A DNA stretch of 64,000 nt from Pyrenopolyporus hunteri (Eukaryota; Ascomycota; Sordariomycetes; Xylariales; Hypoxylaceae): positions 2,852,001-2,916,000 of the forward strand of contig CADCXC010000037.1 of NCBI GenBank assembly GCA_902806595.1. Direction: 5' to 3'. The notes under the pieces were generated by a model. The model worked only from the letters and a program-made list of their open reading frames with translations. It was not told the DNA's origin and searched no databases. A program made the translations under genes and the position numbers. This document shows, piece after piece, positions 46,172 through 57,425 of the stretch (positions within the stretch are counted from its first letter, which is position 1; the number at the start of each line of letters is the position of its first letter).

Positions 46172-46586
46172 TTATGTCGAGGTGCTGGATGCGGCCTGGG
46201 CTGCGGCGGCGGCGTTGGCTTCAGCGAGGGGTTTCGGTTCGCTCATCTTGCCGTTCTGGAAGTTGAGGCATAAAATCTATCAGTCGCCCAGTTCCCCAAA
46301 CTCCAGATTTCCGTACGCCAAAGTGCTCGATCCCTAGGAACGGTTAACTCACCTCCCACTTGGAAAATCGCAGGTCCATCTCTCCTCGTCGCTCGGCGGC
46401 TATCCTCTTGTCTTCTTTCAAGCTTCGGCGCACGACGCGGGCTGCGACGGCGAGATAGCGGTTGTAGCTATTTTGTCGGGCGAGCGGTTAGTATACGAGA
46501 GATCTATGCTCCGCCAAGGTTACTATAGAGGCGTGAGAATTTAATTGCACTCACGTTAGACCAGCAGCTTTCCACGCGAACACCAT
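46172..46586 (-). CDS. ATP15: Mitochondrial F1 ATP synthase subunit epsilon
   Basis: Exons in transcript order are 46586-46555, 46467-46353 and 46255-46172, giving 76 residues. It is too short and too split to appear as one open frame, but the joined protein is unmistakable: MVFAWKAAGLT-YNRYLAVAARVVRR, SLKEDKRIAAERRGEMDLRF and SKWE-NGKMSEPKPLAEAN. The introns (GTGAGT donors, AATAG and CCAG acceptors) are in frame. The epsilon subunit sits at the foot of the central stalk of the ATP synthase with gamma and delta. The Trp-Lys-Ala-Ala-Gly-Leu-x-Tyr N-terminus is the family signature. The C-terminal Ala-rich end is variable in fungi. It lies on the same strand as QCR2, another inner-membrane respiratory gene, 0.6 kb away. 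Confidence 0.95.
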
Positions 46587-47149
46587 TTTGACGGTTGCTC
46601 GAGGCTCAATTGGGTGTTGGGAATTAATCGAAGGCTCGTTGTTTGTACTGGGTGCGGAATCAAAAGATACTTAAGCCTGCGGTAGAATCGAAGAAAGGCT
46701 GCTAACCGAGCGCTGCCGCTAGTGGCCCAAGCTTCCACGTGACCAAGAGGTGCCGGTATTGCGTGTACGTAATACATTTTACAGGGGACATGTCTAACGA
46801 ACCTCCGTATAGGTAATGAGGAACTCCCTTGCTACTACAACATTATTCTGAGTCGTATATATTGGTCCCTAGGTAGGGAGGTAGTATGTACATCTAGGCG
46901 ACCGGATTGATGATATTGAATGCTTTCTCCCACCGTAGCCTGGTATCAATCAAATGACCATTTAATTACGCCTTAGTGAAAGCCGTATGCGTACATTAAA
47001 GGGGCTCTATCCGGGTAGATGGACACGACGGCTCGGTGGTCAAGATTTGAAAAAGCTCTAGGGGATTTACTATATGCACAGGTGGCTCGGCTCAACTCTA
47101 CAGCAACGGGTTGATCTGTTGGTACACTTCGATTCCCAAATTTCCCCGC
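46587..47149. other. Intergenic region between ATP15 promoter and QCR2 3' end
   Basis: These 563 bp hold the ATP15 upstream region and the QCR2 3' UTR. A CCTAGGTAGGGAGGTA element (about 46,868-46,883) is present. No gene is seen. Confidence 0.55.
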
Positions 47150-48729
47150 CTATACCTTCAGTCCAAGCTCGTCCGCATAAGGTAATACGTGTAGGTCGCC
47201 AACCGCAGCGACGGTAGCCTTGCCATCGATGAGAGACTTCGCCGCCTGCAGAGGTAGTTAGCGACTATAAAACCATGACGGCTAAAGGGGTGAGGGACTA
47301 AGGATAGATGTGCACATACCGTCTTGAGCTTGTCCGCCGTGACACCGTTGATCGAGTTGACAGTCTCAGCAATCTGGAAAGGCTTGCCAGTGTGGATGAT
47401 ACCCGAACCGGCAGACAGGAGTGCCGACACACGTGATTGGCTAGCATCTAATGCATCGAACTTCGCCTTAGCGATCGCCTTGGTTAGGTCCTCCTTGCTA
47501 ACGGCTCCCTCCGAAATACTCTTAAGGGCCTTAACTGCCTCTTCGCCAGCTTTGCGGACCGAGGCGGCAGCGCCGGCGACTTGGATGGTCAGCAGGCCGG
47601 CGTCGGAGTAGGCTAAGTTAGTCCCCGAAGCCACCACGCCAGGCGCCGCAGCCGCAGCCTTTGACAGCAGCGTGAAGCCCGGCGACCATTTGACGTTGGG
47701 CTGCCCACCAAGTAGGGCCGCTAGAACCGCGATCTCGGGCTTAAATGAGCCGAAGCTGGAGCCCGGGAAGGCAATGACTAAAGAGTTGCCGGCGGTGTGA
47801 GCCGTACGTTGCTCGCCGCCATAATAGGTCGTGGGTGTCGTGTTCAGCGCGACGGCGCCCGACGGTGACGCAGGCACGCTCTTGTAGAACTGTTCCGTCC
47901 ACTTGTGCAGGGCAGTTGTCGACGCGCCATCCCCAACAAGTGCGATGTTTGGCTTGGCATACACGGCTCCAGCGTAGGCGGCGATGGAATGTTCGTTCAG
48001 GTAGCTCTTGAGGGGGGTGGAGCTGGTCGGGTATAGGGAAGCGCCAAGGCCTCTATGGAAGGCTACCGAGTGCGCCGAATCAAGAGCAAGAGCGGAAACG
48101 TCGTTGGCAAGTTTGCTCTGCTTCACCTTTAAGACCCTCTCGACGTCCTCGTGGAATTCGTGGGCTGTAAAAATAAGTAAGAACGTCGTTGTCGGCCAAT
48201 GGCTCGAGGTAGCTCACTGGTATACTTGGTTTGAGTGATGACTTCCGCCAGCAGCTCGGCGAAGTAAGGGATATCCTCTCGCAGAAAGCTTGCCTCGACG
48301 ACTAACGCTTCCCGGGTGTGGTATGCGACAATTTGGCCTCCCAGAAGCTCAGCTTCTCGTGTGATACGTAGCGCGGATCGTTTCTCGGTATTCTGTGGCG
48401 GTCGCAGGTAATTAGCTCACGACGAGGAAATGAAACCATGGGAGAGGTGGACTCACCTTAAAGGCAAACTCCTCTAGGCCAATAGTAAGACCAGGAGCAG
48501 GCTGGTACCTGGTACCTCCCTTAGCGACAACGGCAAGCCTCGTGGTCGGGCCGTGAGAATCTCTGTTAGCAACCTTGACGCCAGCAACTTCGGTGGTGTC
48601 ATAGTTGAATGAGGATGGTGCCGAAGACGAGGCGGCGGCAGCGTAACCTCGACGCTGAGCCAGCTGCGAGCAGCCTTGCCTGCGGGCGGCAAGCTGGGCA
48701 CCTCTAGAGAGAGCCGATCTGGAGAGCAT
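47150..48729 (-). CDS. QCR2: Cytochrome b-c1 complex core protein 2 (complex III)
   Basis: Exons in transcript order are 48729-48457, 48392-48218, 48164-47320 and 47245-47150, giving 462 residues. The start MLSRSALSRGAQLAARRQG and RRGYAAAASS form a classic mitochondrial targeting peptide with a likely cleavage near residue 28-30. Two M16 peptidase-like halves follow, without an intact zinc-binding HxxEH (the first half has GLEEFAFKN, as in the core-2 family). Junctions restore GLEEFAFK-NTEKRSALRI, ITQTKYT-THEFHEDVERVL and DKLKT-AAKSLIDGKATVAAVG. It is a structural subunit of ubiquinol-cytochrome c reductase in the inner mitochondrial membrane, facing the matrix. The gene is divergent from RPC82, with 646 bp between starts. 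Confidence 0.95.
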
Positions 48730-49375
48730 TTTAAGGGCGATGCCGTCGACAATTGGCAATTGAAGGTCTGCGACAACAACTTTTGATTCCGCAGATCGAT
48801 GCGAGCTTCCGAGATCCAAGGCAAAAAGATGCTGGAATCCGGTAAATTCTCGGTTATGGGCCCGGGTGGTTCGACCCACTGGTACGTTATTTTGAGGCTT
48901 AATGAGGCTAGAGCTTGGTCAGCCACTCGCCAGTAGCTGTCATTGGCCGATTGAGTCAGTGTAAGACTAGGCAGTAAAAAAGAAAAAAAGAAAAAAAAAA
49001 AAAAAAAAAAGACAATGGGGGGCGGGGAGCTCGCAAAGAGGGACAGGTGAAGCTCCGACCATTAATCGATTCCCCGCTATCCTAAAAAAGTAGTCGCATA
49101 CTTGGAAATTTATTTTTATTATTCTTCGCCAGCCCTGCGCATCAATTCTTCTTACAACATCTTCGCATCCTATCACTACCTCTTAAACTTCCTGCGCCGT
49201 CTCCGCATTTCGCCGGAGCATCTTTCCCTCTTTCCTACTCGGTGCTTCAATGAAGCCGCGGTAGTAATTGTAGTGCTCTAGAGATAGTGAGAGGATCTCT
49301 AGAAGCCAACCCCTTCGACAAGTCCCGAATCCTATCTAATTCACCTCGCGACATAGTCCCCAGCTGCAGCCAGTC
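48730..49375. other. Divergent promoter region QCR2 / RPC82
   Basis: These 646 bp lie between two start codons on opposite strands. The main landmark is a long A-rich homopolymer tract in the middle. A pyrimidine-rich stretch lies 120-200 bases before the RPC82 ATG. A T-arm-like GGTTCGACCC at about 48,868 has no matching tRNA around it. Confidence 0.6.
48977..49010. repeat. Poly(dA:dT) tract in the QCR2/RPC82 divergent promoter
   Basis: About 34 bases are almost pure A on the plus strand, broken only by a few G, and end in a pure A-run of about 20. Such tracts exclude nucleosomes in fungal promoters, and its central position between two divergent genes suits that role. Confidence 0.75.
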
Positions 49376-51682
49376 ATGTTAGTGGTAAGTTGAACGTTCC
49401 TGTTCCATTCGCTACAGCCTTCATAAAGACGCGCCGAAAACATATATGGGTATATGCATATATACATGTTATATAAATACCTACTTCTCATTAGGTCAAG
49501 CAGGAAAAAAGAAAGAAGAAGAAAAAGAAAAACTAACAGGATTCACATTTTTCAGACTAAAAACGTCGCAGAACTATGCGTTCTGCTAATCAGCGAGCTC
49601 TATGGCCAGCTCCCCTCGGTACGCCCCCTTACAAGATCCCCCCCATAACCTTTAGCTACGCGACGCTGGAGCTAACAACTCTTCATTCTAAAGCGCATGT
49701 TTGCAGACCTTCTCGCAAAAGGCAGGTCGACCGTCGCGCAATTAGCGCAACATACGTCCTTGAACCAAAAACAAGTCCGTCATGGGATTGCTGTGCTCAT
49801 CCAGTTAAATCTTATCTTCCATTACACGGATCAAGACTCGGGAGTTACTTATTACGACGCAAACCCCCATGCCGCATACAATCTCGTCCGAATGGGAAAG
49901 ATGCTCGATATGATCCAGAACAAGTACGGATCCCATGCGCATGCTCTGGTGCATGGGGTCCTCATTAAGGGCTATGCCAAGATATCCGACCTTGTCACAG
50001 CCTTCAAGGACGGACGCTGTACGCAACAACAAAAGACCGTCAACGGTACATCGCATAACGGCCACAATCACGTCAACGGTAATGGCATTAGCAATGGTAC
50101 GAGCGACTTGGAGACGGAAAATGGAGATACCGACCTGGAGGAACTAGCCTACGATAACCTCGCACAGCTCATCGCGGCTGGGATTCTTGAGCCACTCACG
50201 CCCACGATGTATCAATCTCCCGAGGATCTCAGAAACACGGTCGAACAAGACTGCCTGGCGGACTATCCTACTGGCCCGCGGGGAACCAAGCAGACGAACG
50301 AATTTGAGAGAAATGTCAGGGATAAGCTAAGGGAAATTCAGAGCCGGAACACGCAACTGAAGAAGAAACTTGAACTCGAATTTGAGTACGACCCTGGCTT
50401 TAAACGGCGGAAGCTAACCAACGGTGCTACATCCTATTCATTCGCCAATGAAAGGGCAAGGTCTATATTACTAGAAGAAGTATGTTCCCATCACAAACTA
50501 CTACCAGGGAAACATTTTGCTGATTGTCCTATCTAGCTTGACACCGTGCTTCGGCTAAACCATGATAAGTGTCTAGTTGAGCTTCGCAACCTGAAACTTG
50601 AGCGCTATGTGGAGGATTTGATTGGCGGCACTACAGCAAAGGTATACGCAACATTGCTTGACGTATTGAGCAAGAAGATCTCCCGTTGCCAAGTGGATAA
50701 ATCGATCGAAGTCGAAGACGATGGTGACGATACTTCCACCGGGCCCTGTGTTACTGCCCAAGAGGTGTTCGAGCATCTGAGTCCTTCTATCGACGTATCA
50801 ACTGGGATTGGAATTCTCCACGAGGAGGGCGCTGTCGATATACGTCATGCAGAGAAGATTCGACGATTTCCTCCGCAGCTCAAGGGTTCGACCTTACGGG
50901 AGACGCTAGAGGAAGGAGAGGAGATCATAGGATCCGATGATGAAGACTACGATCATAGTGGGGAAGCGGCTTCTAGCTTCGGGCTATATGGCCAAAACGG
51001 CTTTGACGAAGTTAAGATCCAGGCAGATGACGGCGTTCCAGTCGGCACTAGACGGTTACATCAGATGCGACAGCACCTACTCATTCTCGCCGAGAGTAAA
51101 CAAGGGTTTGTACGGCATTGCGGCGCGCGCGACTATGGCGAGTGGACTGTTGATTTCGAACCTCTCATGCAGCATATGAAGTTTCTCGAACTCGATACAC
51201 TCATTGAGAACCGTTTCGGCCGTCAAGGCCTGCGCCTCACCCGAATCCTCAGAGAGAAAGGGAAGATCGATGATAAGACATTGCCTAGCCTAGCTCTCAT
51301 GAAGAAGCCGGATGTACACGTCAAGATGGCGGAGATGGAAATGGCAGGGTTCCTAGATGTGCAAGAGGTTCCTCGGGACAACAATCGGGCGGCGGCGCGA
51401 ACAATTTTCTTCTGGTTTTTCGACTTGGAGAGGACGTTGCAGCGGACGCTAGATAATACGTATAAGTCTATGGTGCGGTGCCTTCAGCGGTTAGACGTGG
51501 AGCGCCGTAAGAGAATGAGCGTGCTGTCAGTTGCGGAACGCAAAGACGTGCAGGGGATGGAAGAGGAGAAACTAAGGGGCGATATCTACAACGAATACGT
51601 CCAGTTTCTCGACCTCGAGAAGAAGCTCCTCGGCCAAGTCGCAAGGCTCGACGACATTGTGGCGGTCTTCAGAGACTTCTAA
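49376..51682 (+). CDS. RPC82: RNA polymerase III subunit C82 (Rpc3)
   Basis: Exons are 49376-49384, 49556-49618, 49694-50479 and 50537-51682, giving 667 residues. The first coding exon is only nine bases (Met-Leu-Val), joined by a 171-bp intron to TKNVAELCVLLISELYGQ; the next junction gives LPS-RMFADLLAKGRSTVAQL. These match the conserved Rpc82 N-terminus, so the micro-exon is well supported. Winged-helix repeats follow: VRHGIAVLIQLNLIFHYTD, an internal charged Asn/Gly linker, LLDVLSKKISRCQVDKS and the TARTIFFW-like block ARTIFFWFFDLERTLQRTLD near the C-terminus. Rpc82, with Rpc34 and Rpc31, forms the pol III-specific subcomplex that contacts TFIIIB and helps open the promoter. Length fits the family. 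Confidence 0.95.
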
Positions 51683-52552
51683 AACCCGTTCTCGCAGTTG
51701 ATACCAATATTGGAGGGATATCTTGCATTGCATGGCGGCGTTGGTTCACGGACGGTCCAGCTCGAAGGGCTCAAAAAGTGTCTTTTGCATGTGTAAATGG
51801 CGTTGGCTTGTACGATTGTCGACTAAAATTCGACTCCCGGTTCTGTCCCCATCGCGGATTGTATGTCAAAATAGACGAGGATTGTATAATGCGCGCGTAC
51901 ATGCCCAAAACAATACATATTCCCGGTTATTTATATTCGAAGCCGAGAGGGTTTCGCACTTCTTAATACATAATACAGTGTTCATATACTCTATACCATA
52001 TACCGGTGGTAATAGACCTACTAGCACGGCTTACACGGCCTGCACATCTCTGTGAGATATCTACCAGATATAGGAGGTAGGTATCTATGGCTCGTTACAT
52101 CGTCCATTACCTTTAGGATTTTCTATATTACGTCAAGATCGAATTTTTCAGTACTTATCAAGATGCCAACCCTCCCACTTACATAAATAAGGACCCGAAT
52201 TCGAAAAGCGTTCTCCGAAATTTTCGGGGGAGAGGGGGGTAATGAATCTTATCGCCTATTGATAAGCCCTGATCGACCAAGGGGTACCCTTGAAGCTCCC
52301 GCAAGCTCCCCGCCAATTCAGGTACTACGAATTTGGTAATAGCAACTTTTTTTTTTCTTCGATAAATCTTCGGCGCGATCGAAATTTTGTTCGATACATT
52401 GTGCAAACTCTACCACCTCTGATTCCGTATCCTCGCAGTCCACTCCCCTATCTAGCAGGATCCGCTTACATTCTTGAACTCGGACGTATCTGGTCGCATT
52501 CAATTTCCCATAAGTATTCACGGATCATATTATATTACACTCGTAATTCATA
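51683..52552. other. Intergenic region RPC82 to GGC1
   Basis: These 870 bp contain the RPC82 3' UTR and the GGC1 promoter, both genes being on the plus strand. A T-run at about 52,347-52,356 and an AGGTAGGTAT element near 52,075 are visible. No gene is supported. Confidence 0.55.
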
Positions 52553-53828
52553 ATGGCGCCGATGGTCACCGGCAAAGAGCGCGAGTCGAATCTCGCTCGG
52601 CTCCTCGGTTCTGGTAAATAAGACAAGGCAACATTCCCGGCAGCAATCGCTAACGAATGCTATACAGGCTCCGCTGGTATTGCCGAATTAGCTATTTTTC
52701 ACCCTGTGCGTGCTCGTACGGCTCGAATTGTTGCGTCGCGAAACTAATCAATCACAAGGTCGACACTATCGCAAAGCGATTAATGAGCAATCAAACGAGG
52801 GTACGAGTTGCAGCTCTAGTATATGCGAGAATCGCCTGGTGTTAATCGGTGCACAGATCAAAAATGCCAGCGAGCTGAATAAAGTCATCTTCAAGGAGAA
52901 GGCAGGTGCGCCGTTTGGTCGCAAGTTCGTCTCGCTCTTCCCGGGCTTAGGTTACGCCGCAGGATACAAGGTCCGAGATACTATGACAATTGAGCAGATG
53001 AATAAGCGGCTAAGCATCTAGCGCAGGTCTTGCAAAGGATATACAAGTACGGCGGCCAGCCCATTGCGAGAGACTATCTCGCGGTACACTATGGCAAGGA
53101 CTTCGAGAACGCATTCGGAAAGAAGACCGGCAAGGCAATCATGCACTCGACCGCTGGAAGGTAAATCCCGAAGATCCATGTCGTCCGAACATAGTATATT
53201 GACGTCTCCTAGTCTGATCGGCATTGGCGAGATCATCCTGCTTCCCTTAGATGTACTAAAGATCAAGCGCCAGACCAACCCAGAAGCATTCCGAGGACGA
53301 GGCATCTTCAAGATCATCGCCGATGAAGGCTTCGGATTATATAGGGGTTGGGGATGGACCGCTGCCCGAAACGCCCCTGGATCGTTTGCGGTGCGCTCGG
53401 CTAGACCCTCTTGTCGCATACTCTGCTAACAATCAACAGCTGTTCGGTGGCTCGGCTTTCACTAAGGAGTACGTCTTTAAGTTGAACGATTATAACAAGG
53501 CGTCGTGGTTCCAGAATTTCATCGCTTCCATCGCCGGTGCTTCGGCCTCCCTAGTCGTTTCCGCACCCCTGGACGTTATCAAGACCCGCATTCAGAACCG
53601 AAACTTCGAAAACCCCGAAAGCGGCTTCCGAATCTTATCTAACATGGCAAAGAACGAGGGATTCTCCAGTTTCTTCAAGGGATTGGTACCCAAGGTAAGC
53701 AGTCTGGCCCAAGTTGTCTTGAACGTGGCGCTAATCCCTCGCAGCTCCTCATGACCGGACCGAAGCTGGTGTTCTCCTTCTGGCTCGCCCAGACGCTGAT
53801 CCCGGCATTCGATACGATGCTGAAATAG
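52553..53828 (+). CDS. GGC1: Mitochondrial GTP/GDP carrier
   Basis: Eight exons: 52553-52613, 52668-52705, 52759-52800, 52857-52970, 53027-53160, 53213-53390, 53440-53694 and 53745-53828, giving 301 residues. Two internal exons are only 38 and 42 bases. Junctions restore LLGSGSAGIAELAIFHP-VDTIAK, SNQTR-IKNASELNKVIFKEK, YKVLQRIYKYG, MHSTAGS-LIGIGE, GSFA-LFGGSAF and VPK-LLMTGPKLVF. The three carrier signatures are HPVDTIAKR, LPLDVLKIKR and APLDVIKTRI. The protein (yeast Ggc1/Yhm1) exchanges mitochondrial GDP for cytosolic GTP and affects mitochondrial iron and DNA maintenance. Length and signatures match the family. With seven introns in 1.3 kb it is the most fragmented gene in the window. Confidence 0.94.
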
Positions 53829-55003
53829 GCGTGTCCTCCAAGTTTGATAGGCGGCAGCATAGAATGACTACTTGATATATACTTAGTCATAGATCTGGGC
53901 CCTAGCATTCTCCTGTATGTATGTACGATTCAGCCGGCGTTTAACGGTCGCGGATAGCACAGCGCTAAGGGAAGGGCGGGTTCTATCGGTTCGGACTTGT
54001 TAGACGGTTATGATAAAAAGGGGAGTTTCTACCTACACCTACCTAGGTAGGTACGAACTGAAAGGGAACTCTCGACTCAGAACAATGTGTTATATTAGGA
54101 AATATAGATGAATGATTGTTATCTTCATTATAGCGTGTAAAGACTACCTGCACTATGTGAGGGTCTCACAGGAACACAGCCGAAATAGGTAGGTACCTAA
54201 GCACCATCGGTTCAGCGAGCTTTCGATTTTTATTGCCCTTGGCAACGTTTATGTTGAATAACTACCTATAGTTTATTAAGTTAATCGGTATCTGAATTAT
54301 GTTTAAGGATTCATGAAACTGAAACCCCGTCTTTAGTTGTAGAGAAATTTTTGAGCTATATGGGGACGAATTAACAGTTGAGTGTTGTCCAAAGAAGAAA
54401 CCGGAATAAACTACGTACCTATATATAACAACGACATTTGAAAAAAAAAAAAAAAATTGTTAATGTTTTCTCATACAGTCTCTTTCGTTATTTTATAGGT
54501 GTTTCCCGTAATGATAGAGTGCTGTTTAAGAATATGATACTAATTCTCCAACTCCTCTGATAACTTAGATCTTAGCTTTTACCTTGGCAGGATATCCAAT
54601 ACCACACCCACAACGATACTCGTGATCAATAACCCGGCCTTTAGTCTTATTGACTCTAAAGAAACCTTTGAGTGACTGAGTATATAAAGTAGTCGTGGTA
54701 AATAAAACTATATAGTATACTCACGCTGTTGTGGCTCCTACATGGGGGCAGTAACATACCTACCTACCTACCTAGGCACGTATACCTGGGGGTCTAGTCA
54801 CCTTGCAAATTTCGCTATCGGTTTGAACTCGATCATTTACCTAGGTACTATTTCATTTCTTCGACTTCTCGTCTCGTAAAATGGCATTAAAAAAAAAGAA
54901 AAGACCGAGAATTATCCGCGCGAAGGAAAACTCTGCCGGCGAAGTGGCCCTCGAAACGGCGCTACCTACATAGCACTTGTTTGAGGGAAAAGTTTTATCA
55001 CCC
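53829..55003. other. Intergenic region GGC1 to tRNA-Arg
   Basis: There are 1.2 kb without a supported gene. AGGT/ACCT palindromes occur at about 54,031-54,050 (CCTACCTAGGTAGG), 54,188-54,199, 54,757-54,775 and 54,838-54,847. An A-run lies at about 54,440-54,455. The sequence is AT-rich. Confidence 0.55.
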
Positions 55004-55086
55004 GGTCCTTTGGCCCAATGGTAAGGCGTCTGACTACGATTCAAGTATCAATCAGGAGATTCTGGGTTCGAGCCCCAGGAGGACCT
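55004..55086 (+). tRNA. tRNA-Arg(ACG) with a short intron
   Basis: The sequence folds as a full cloverleaf. The acceptor stem GGTCCTT (55,004-55,010) pairs with GAGGACC (one T-G wobble). The D arm is GCCC-AATGGTAA-GGC. The anticodon stem TCTGA pairs with TCAGG, and the T arm is CTGGG-TTCGAGC-CCCAG. The anticodon loop reads CTACGA, so the anticodon is ACG (read as ICG, arginine CGN codons). An 11-nt intron (TTCAAGTATCA) sits one base after the anticodon, the standard place for nuclear tRNA introns. The discriminator base is T. A TTTT pol III stop lies 12 bases downstream (55,098-55,101). Confidence 0.93.
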
Positions 55087-57425
55087 CTTGCTTTCCATTT
55101 TGCGGCCCGTCGCAGTTCGGGTGGGTTTGGATAGTGACTTGATCCTTCATTTTTGTTGTTTTTTCGCGGTGTTTGTTGAGTTGTGTTGATGCCCCGCTTG
55201 TATAACTATTGGTGGTGGTTTTGTCCAACTCCCCGCCTTGGCGGTCTAAATACATAACTACCTAACCCTATGCTATCTTCACATGTGTCCAATGAAAACA
55301 TATCCGTGTAAGGGAATCTAAATGTGGTGTGGTATCATATCACGTTGATGGATTATGGCATATAGCGATTATACATGCTGGAGTAGTTAAAAGATAACTG
55401 CCAGAGTGGATTGTAGTAGGTCTAATCATTTGCATAATACTCACTGCTAAGGTTATATGTTACCACAAAAGCTCGCTTGGGTTATGTTGTGTCATTGTTT
55501 ATGTAGAACTATGGTTGGTCCATAAGGAGGAACAGCGAGGCGTCCGGGCTTTCTATTTTCTGGACCTCGATGCGAGAAGGGTCTCGAATATATTTACCTA
55601 GGTAATATATTTGCGTGAGGTATTCGAATGCCAATATGTGGGCAGCTAATAACACAGACCTGGAAGTCGTGTAACTAAGCTCTCTGTGCCTGTGCTTACA
55701 TGGGTGTTGATCATCTCCACACGTATACATGGTAGGAAGTTTGGGACTCCAGGAGCAGGTTGCGGCCTGTGCTTACAAGGCGCTACTTGAGCCAGCCGAT
55801 ATCGTCTTGAGACGACTCCATTATCGTCGTGTGGAGCGAGACTGGTGAGGAACCTTGGTAGATTTTCCACATGTAATATAAGACTGACTAGGCCGCAAGT
55901 TTGGGAGAGCTAGGATCACGAACACATTGAAAAGATAACCGGCGCCGCCGACTTCTGCGGTTAGGCATTATATTATGTGGAAAGTTAGATCTTCACGAAC
56001 CCTTGAAATTCAGGGTTATCGGAGTGGTGGTTTGTTGACTTGAAATTGAGGATATGGAGGTTCGACCTGAGACACAGTTATCTCAGACGATTAATTGACG
56101 GTAGTACAAGCGCACGGTCCGGAAAGCATAGTCCCAAGTTTAGGTAGTTGAAAACACGTGGGATTAGGTTGATGGTTTTAAATTCTCCGTCCCAACTTGC
56201 GCTTATACTCTTTACGAGAAGTGGTAGATTTATGATCAAAACAAAGGCTATAGGCTTTGTGGTGTTATGGAGTGTTGACAGCTGTAGCGTATGATTTGGG
56301 AGACGGCCGGGATACTGGCGAGTATACAATAGGATGATACGGTGTGACAGACCTGACGAACAAGGTAATAAAGTAATTAATTGAACTGATATAGGTAGTA
56401 TTGTGCCTAGGTGATGGACCACAAGTCGAAGATGTGACGACGAGTCGCAGGCCTGGAGACTTTAGAGTAAGTACCTAAATATGTAGGTACCTTCCGTCGT
56501 ACGTGGGTCTCTTATCGATCAGAAGCAAAGAGACCATGCGTCCACCCGGTATATCATTGATTTAGTGTATAAGATATTATGCTTCAGTTGGATCCATCAG
56601 TGGGCGCATGCGAGCACGGAATACATATACGTATGTGCGTAACCACATTTACATGTATGTAAGCGTGTAGGTATTTATGTACATGATGTATGTAGGCAAT
56701 TGAGGCCCCCAGGGTTGGAATTTATGTTGGTTTGTGGGAACATCGTGAATATTGAACAAGGTAGATCGATGTATGTAGGTACCTAGGTACCTATACAGCG
56801 TCAAGTGGGTCGTTGTGTGTGTACCTGGATACCTGGATACCTTTATGTCAAATCGGGCAGGGAAGTATGCATTAGTGGCCCAAGCGCCTGTTGCTGGGGC
56901 AGCGACGTGTGACGTTGCAAATCGATCGGGATTGGGCAGGTACCCCATTTGTTTGTCCATACACAAGACGGCGCAAAGGAGGGACAACCGTTCATAATAA
57001 CAAATCCCACTTATTGTCATTATTGCCATTATTGTCATTATTGTACCCGCAGCACAGCTTATCGCACATATTACCAAGGCCCTCCTTACATGTATGTATG
57101 GAAATCCATGCTCCGTTTTTTTCCTCTTTGTCTGATCTCCAAGTCCACCAAGTCCACCAAGCCCGCTCTCGACTGTCATATTTGATTTGACCACCATTAA
57201 TTCTTGAATTCCCGCTTCGACGGGGCAGCTTAGGCTAGCCTGAAGATACAATTACATGCAGTTTTTAGCATTTTTGGCCATCTCAACATCGAGTAGATAC
57301 CCAAAGCGCAAAGTGATTACCACATACGTACCGTCGGCCCGCCTGGCAAGCGCGCAAGTCGACCTCAGAGACACATCATTCCGTCAGCTTGACAGACACA
57401 ACACCGTTCTCCTACGGCTCTGAAT
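55087..57425. other. 2.3 kb intergenic region between tRNA-Arg and the coiled-coil gene
   Basis: No supported gene. It contains an 18-bp palindrome TAGGTACCTAGGTACCTA at 56,776-56,793, TACATGTATGTA-type simple sequence (56,640-56,700), a CATTATTGC repeat (57,015-57,045) and a CCAAGTCCA repeat (57,139-57,160). The last 200-300 bases should be the promoter and leader of the coiled-coil gene. Confidence 0.55.

Noticed and set aside
48860..48890. T-arm-like GGTTCGACCC in the QCR2/RPC82 gap
   Set aside because: No A-box at a proper distance and no acceptor or anticodon stem on either strand, so it is not a tRNA.
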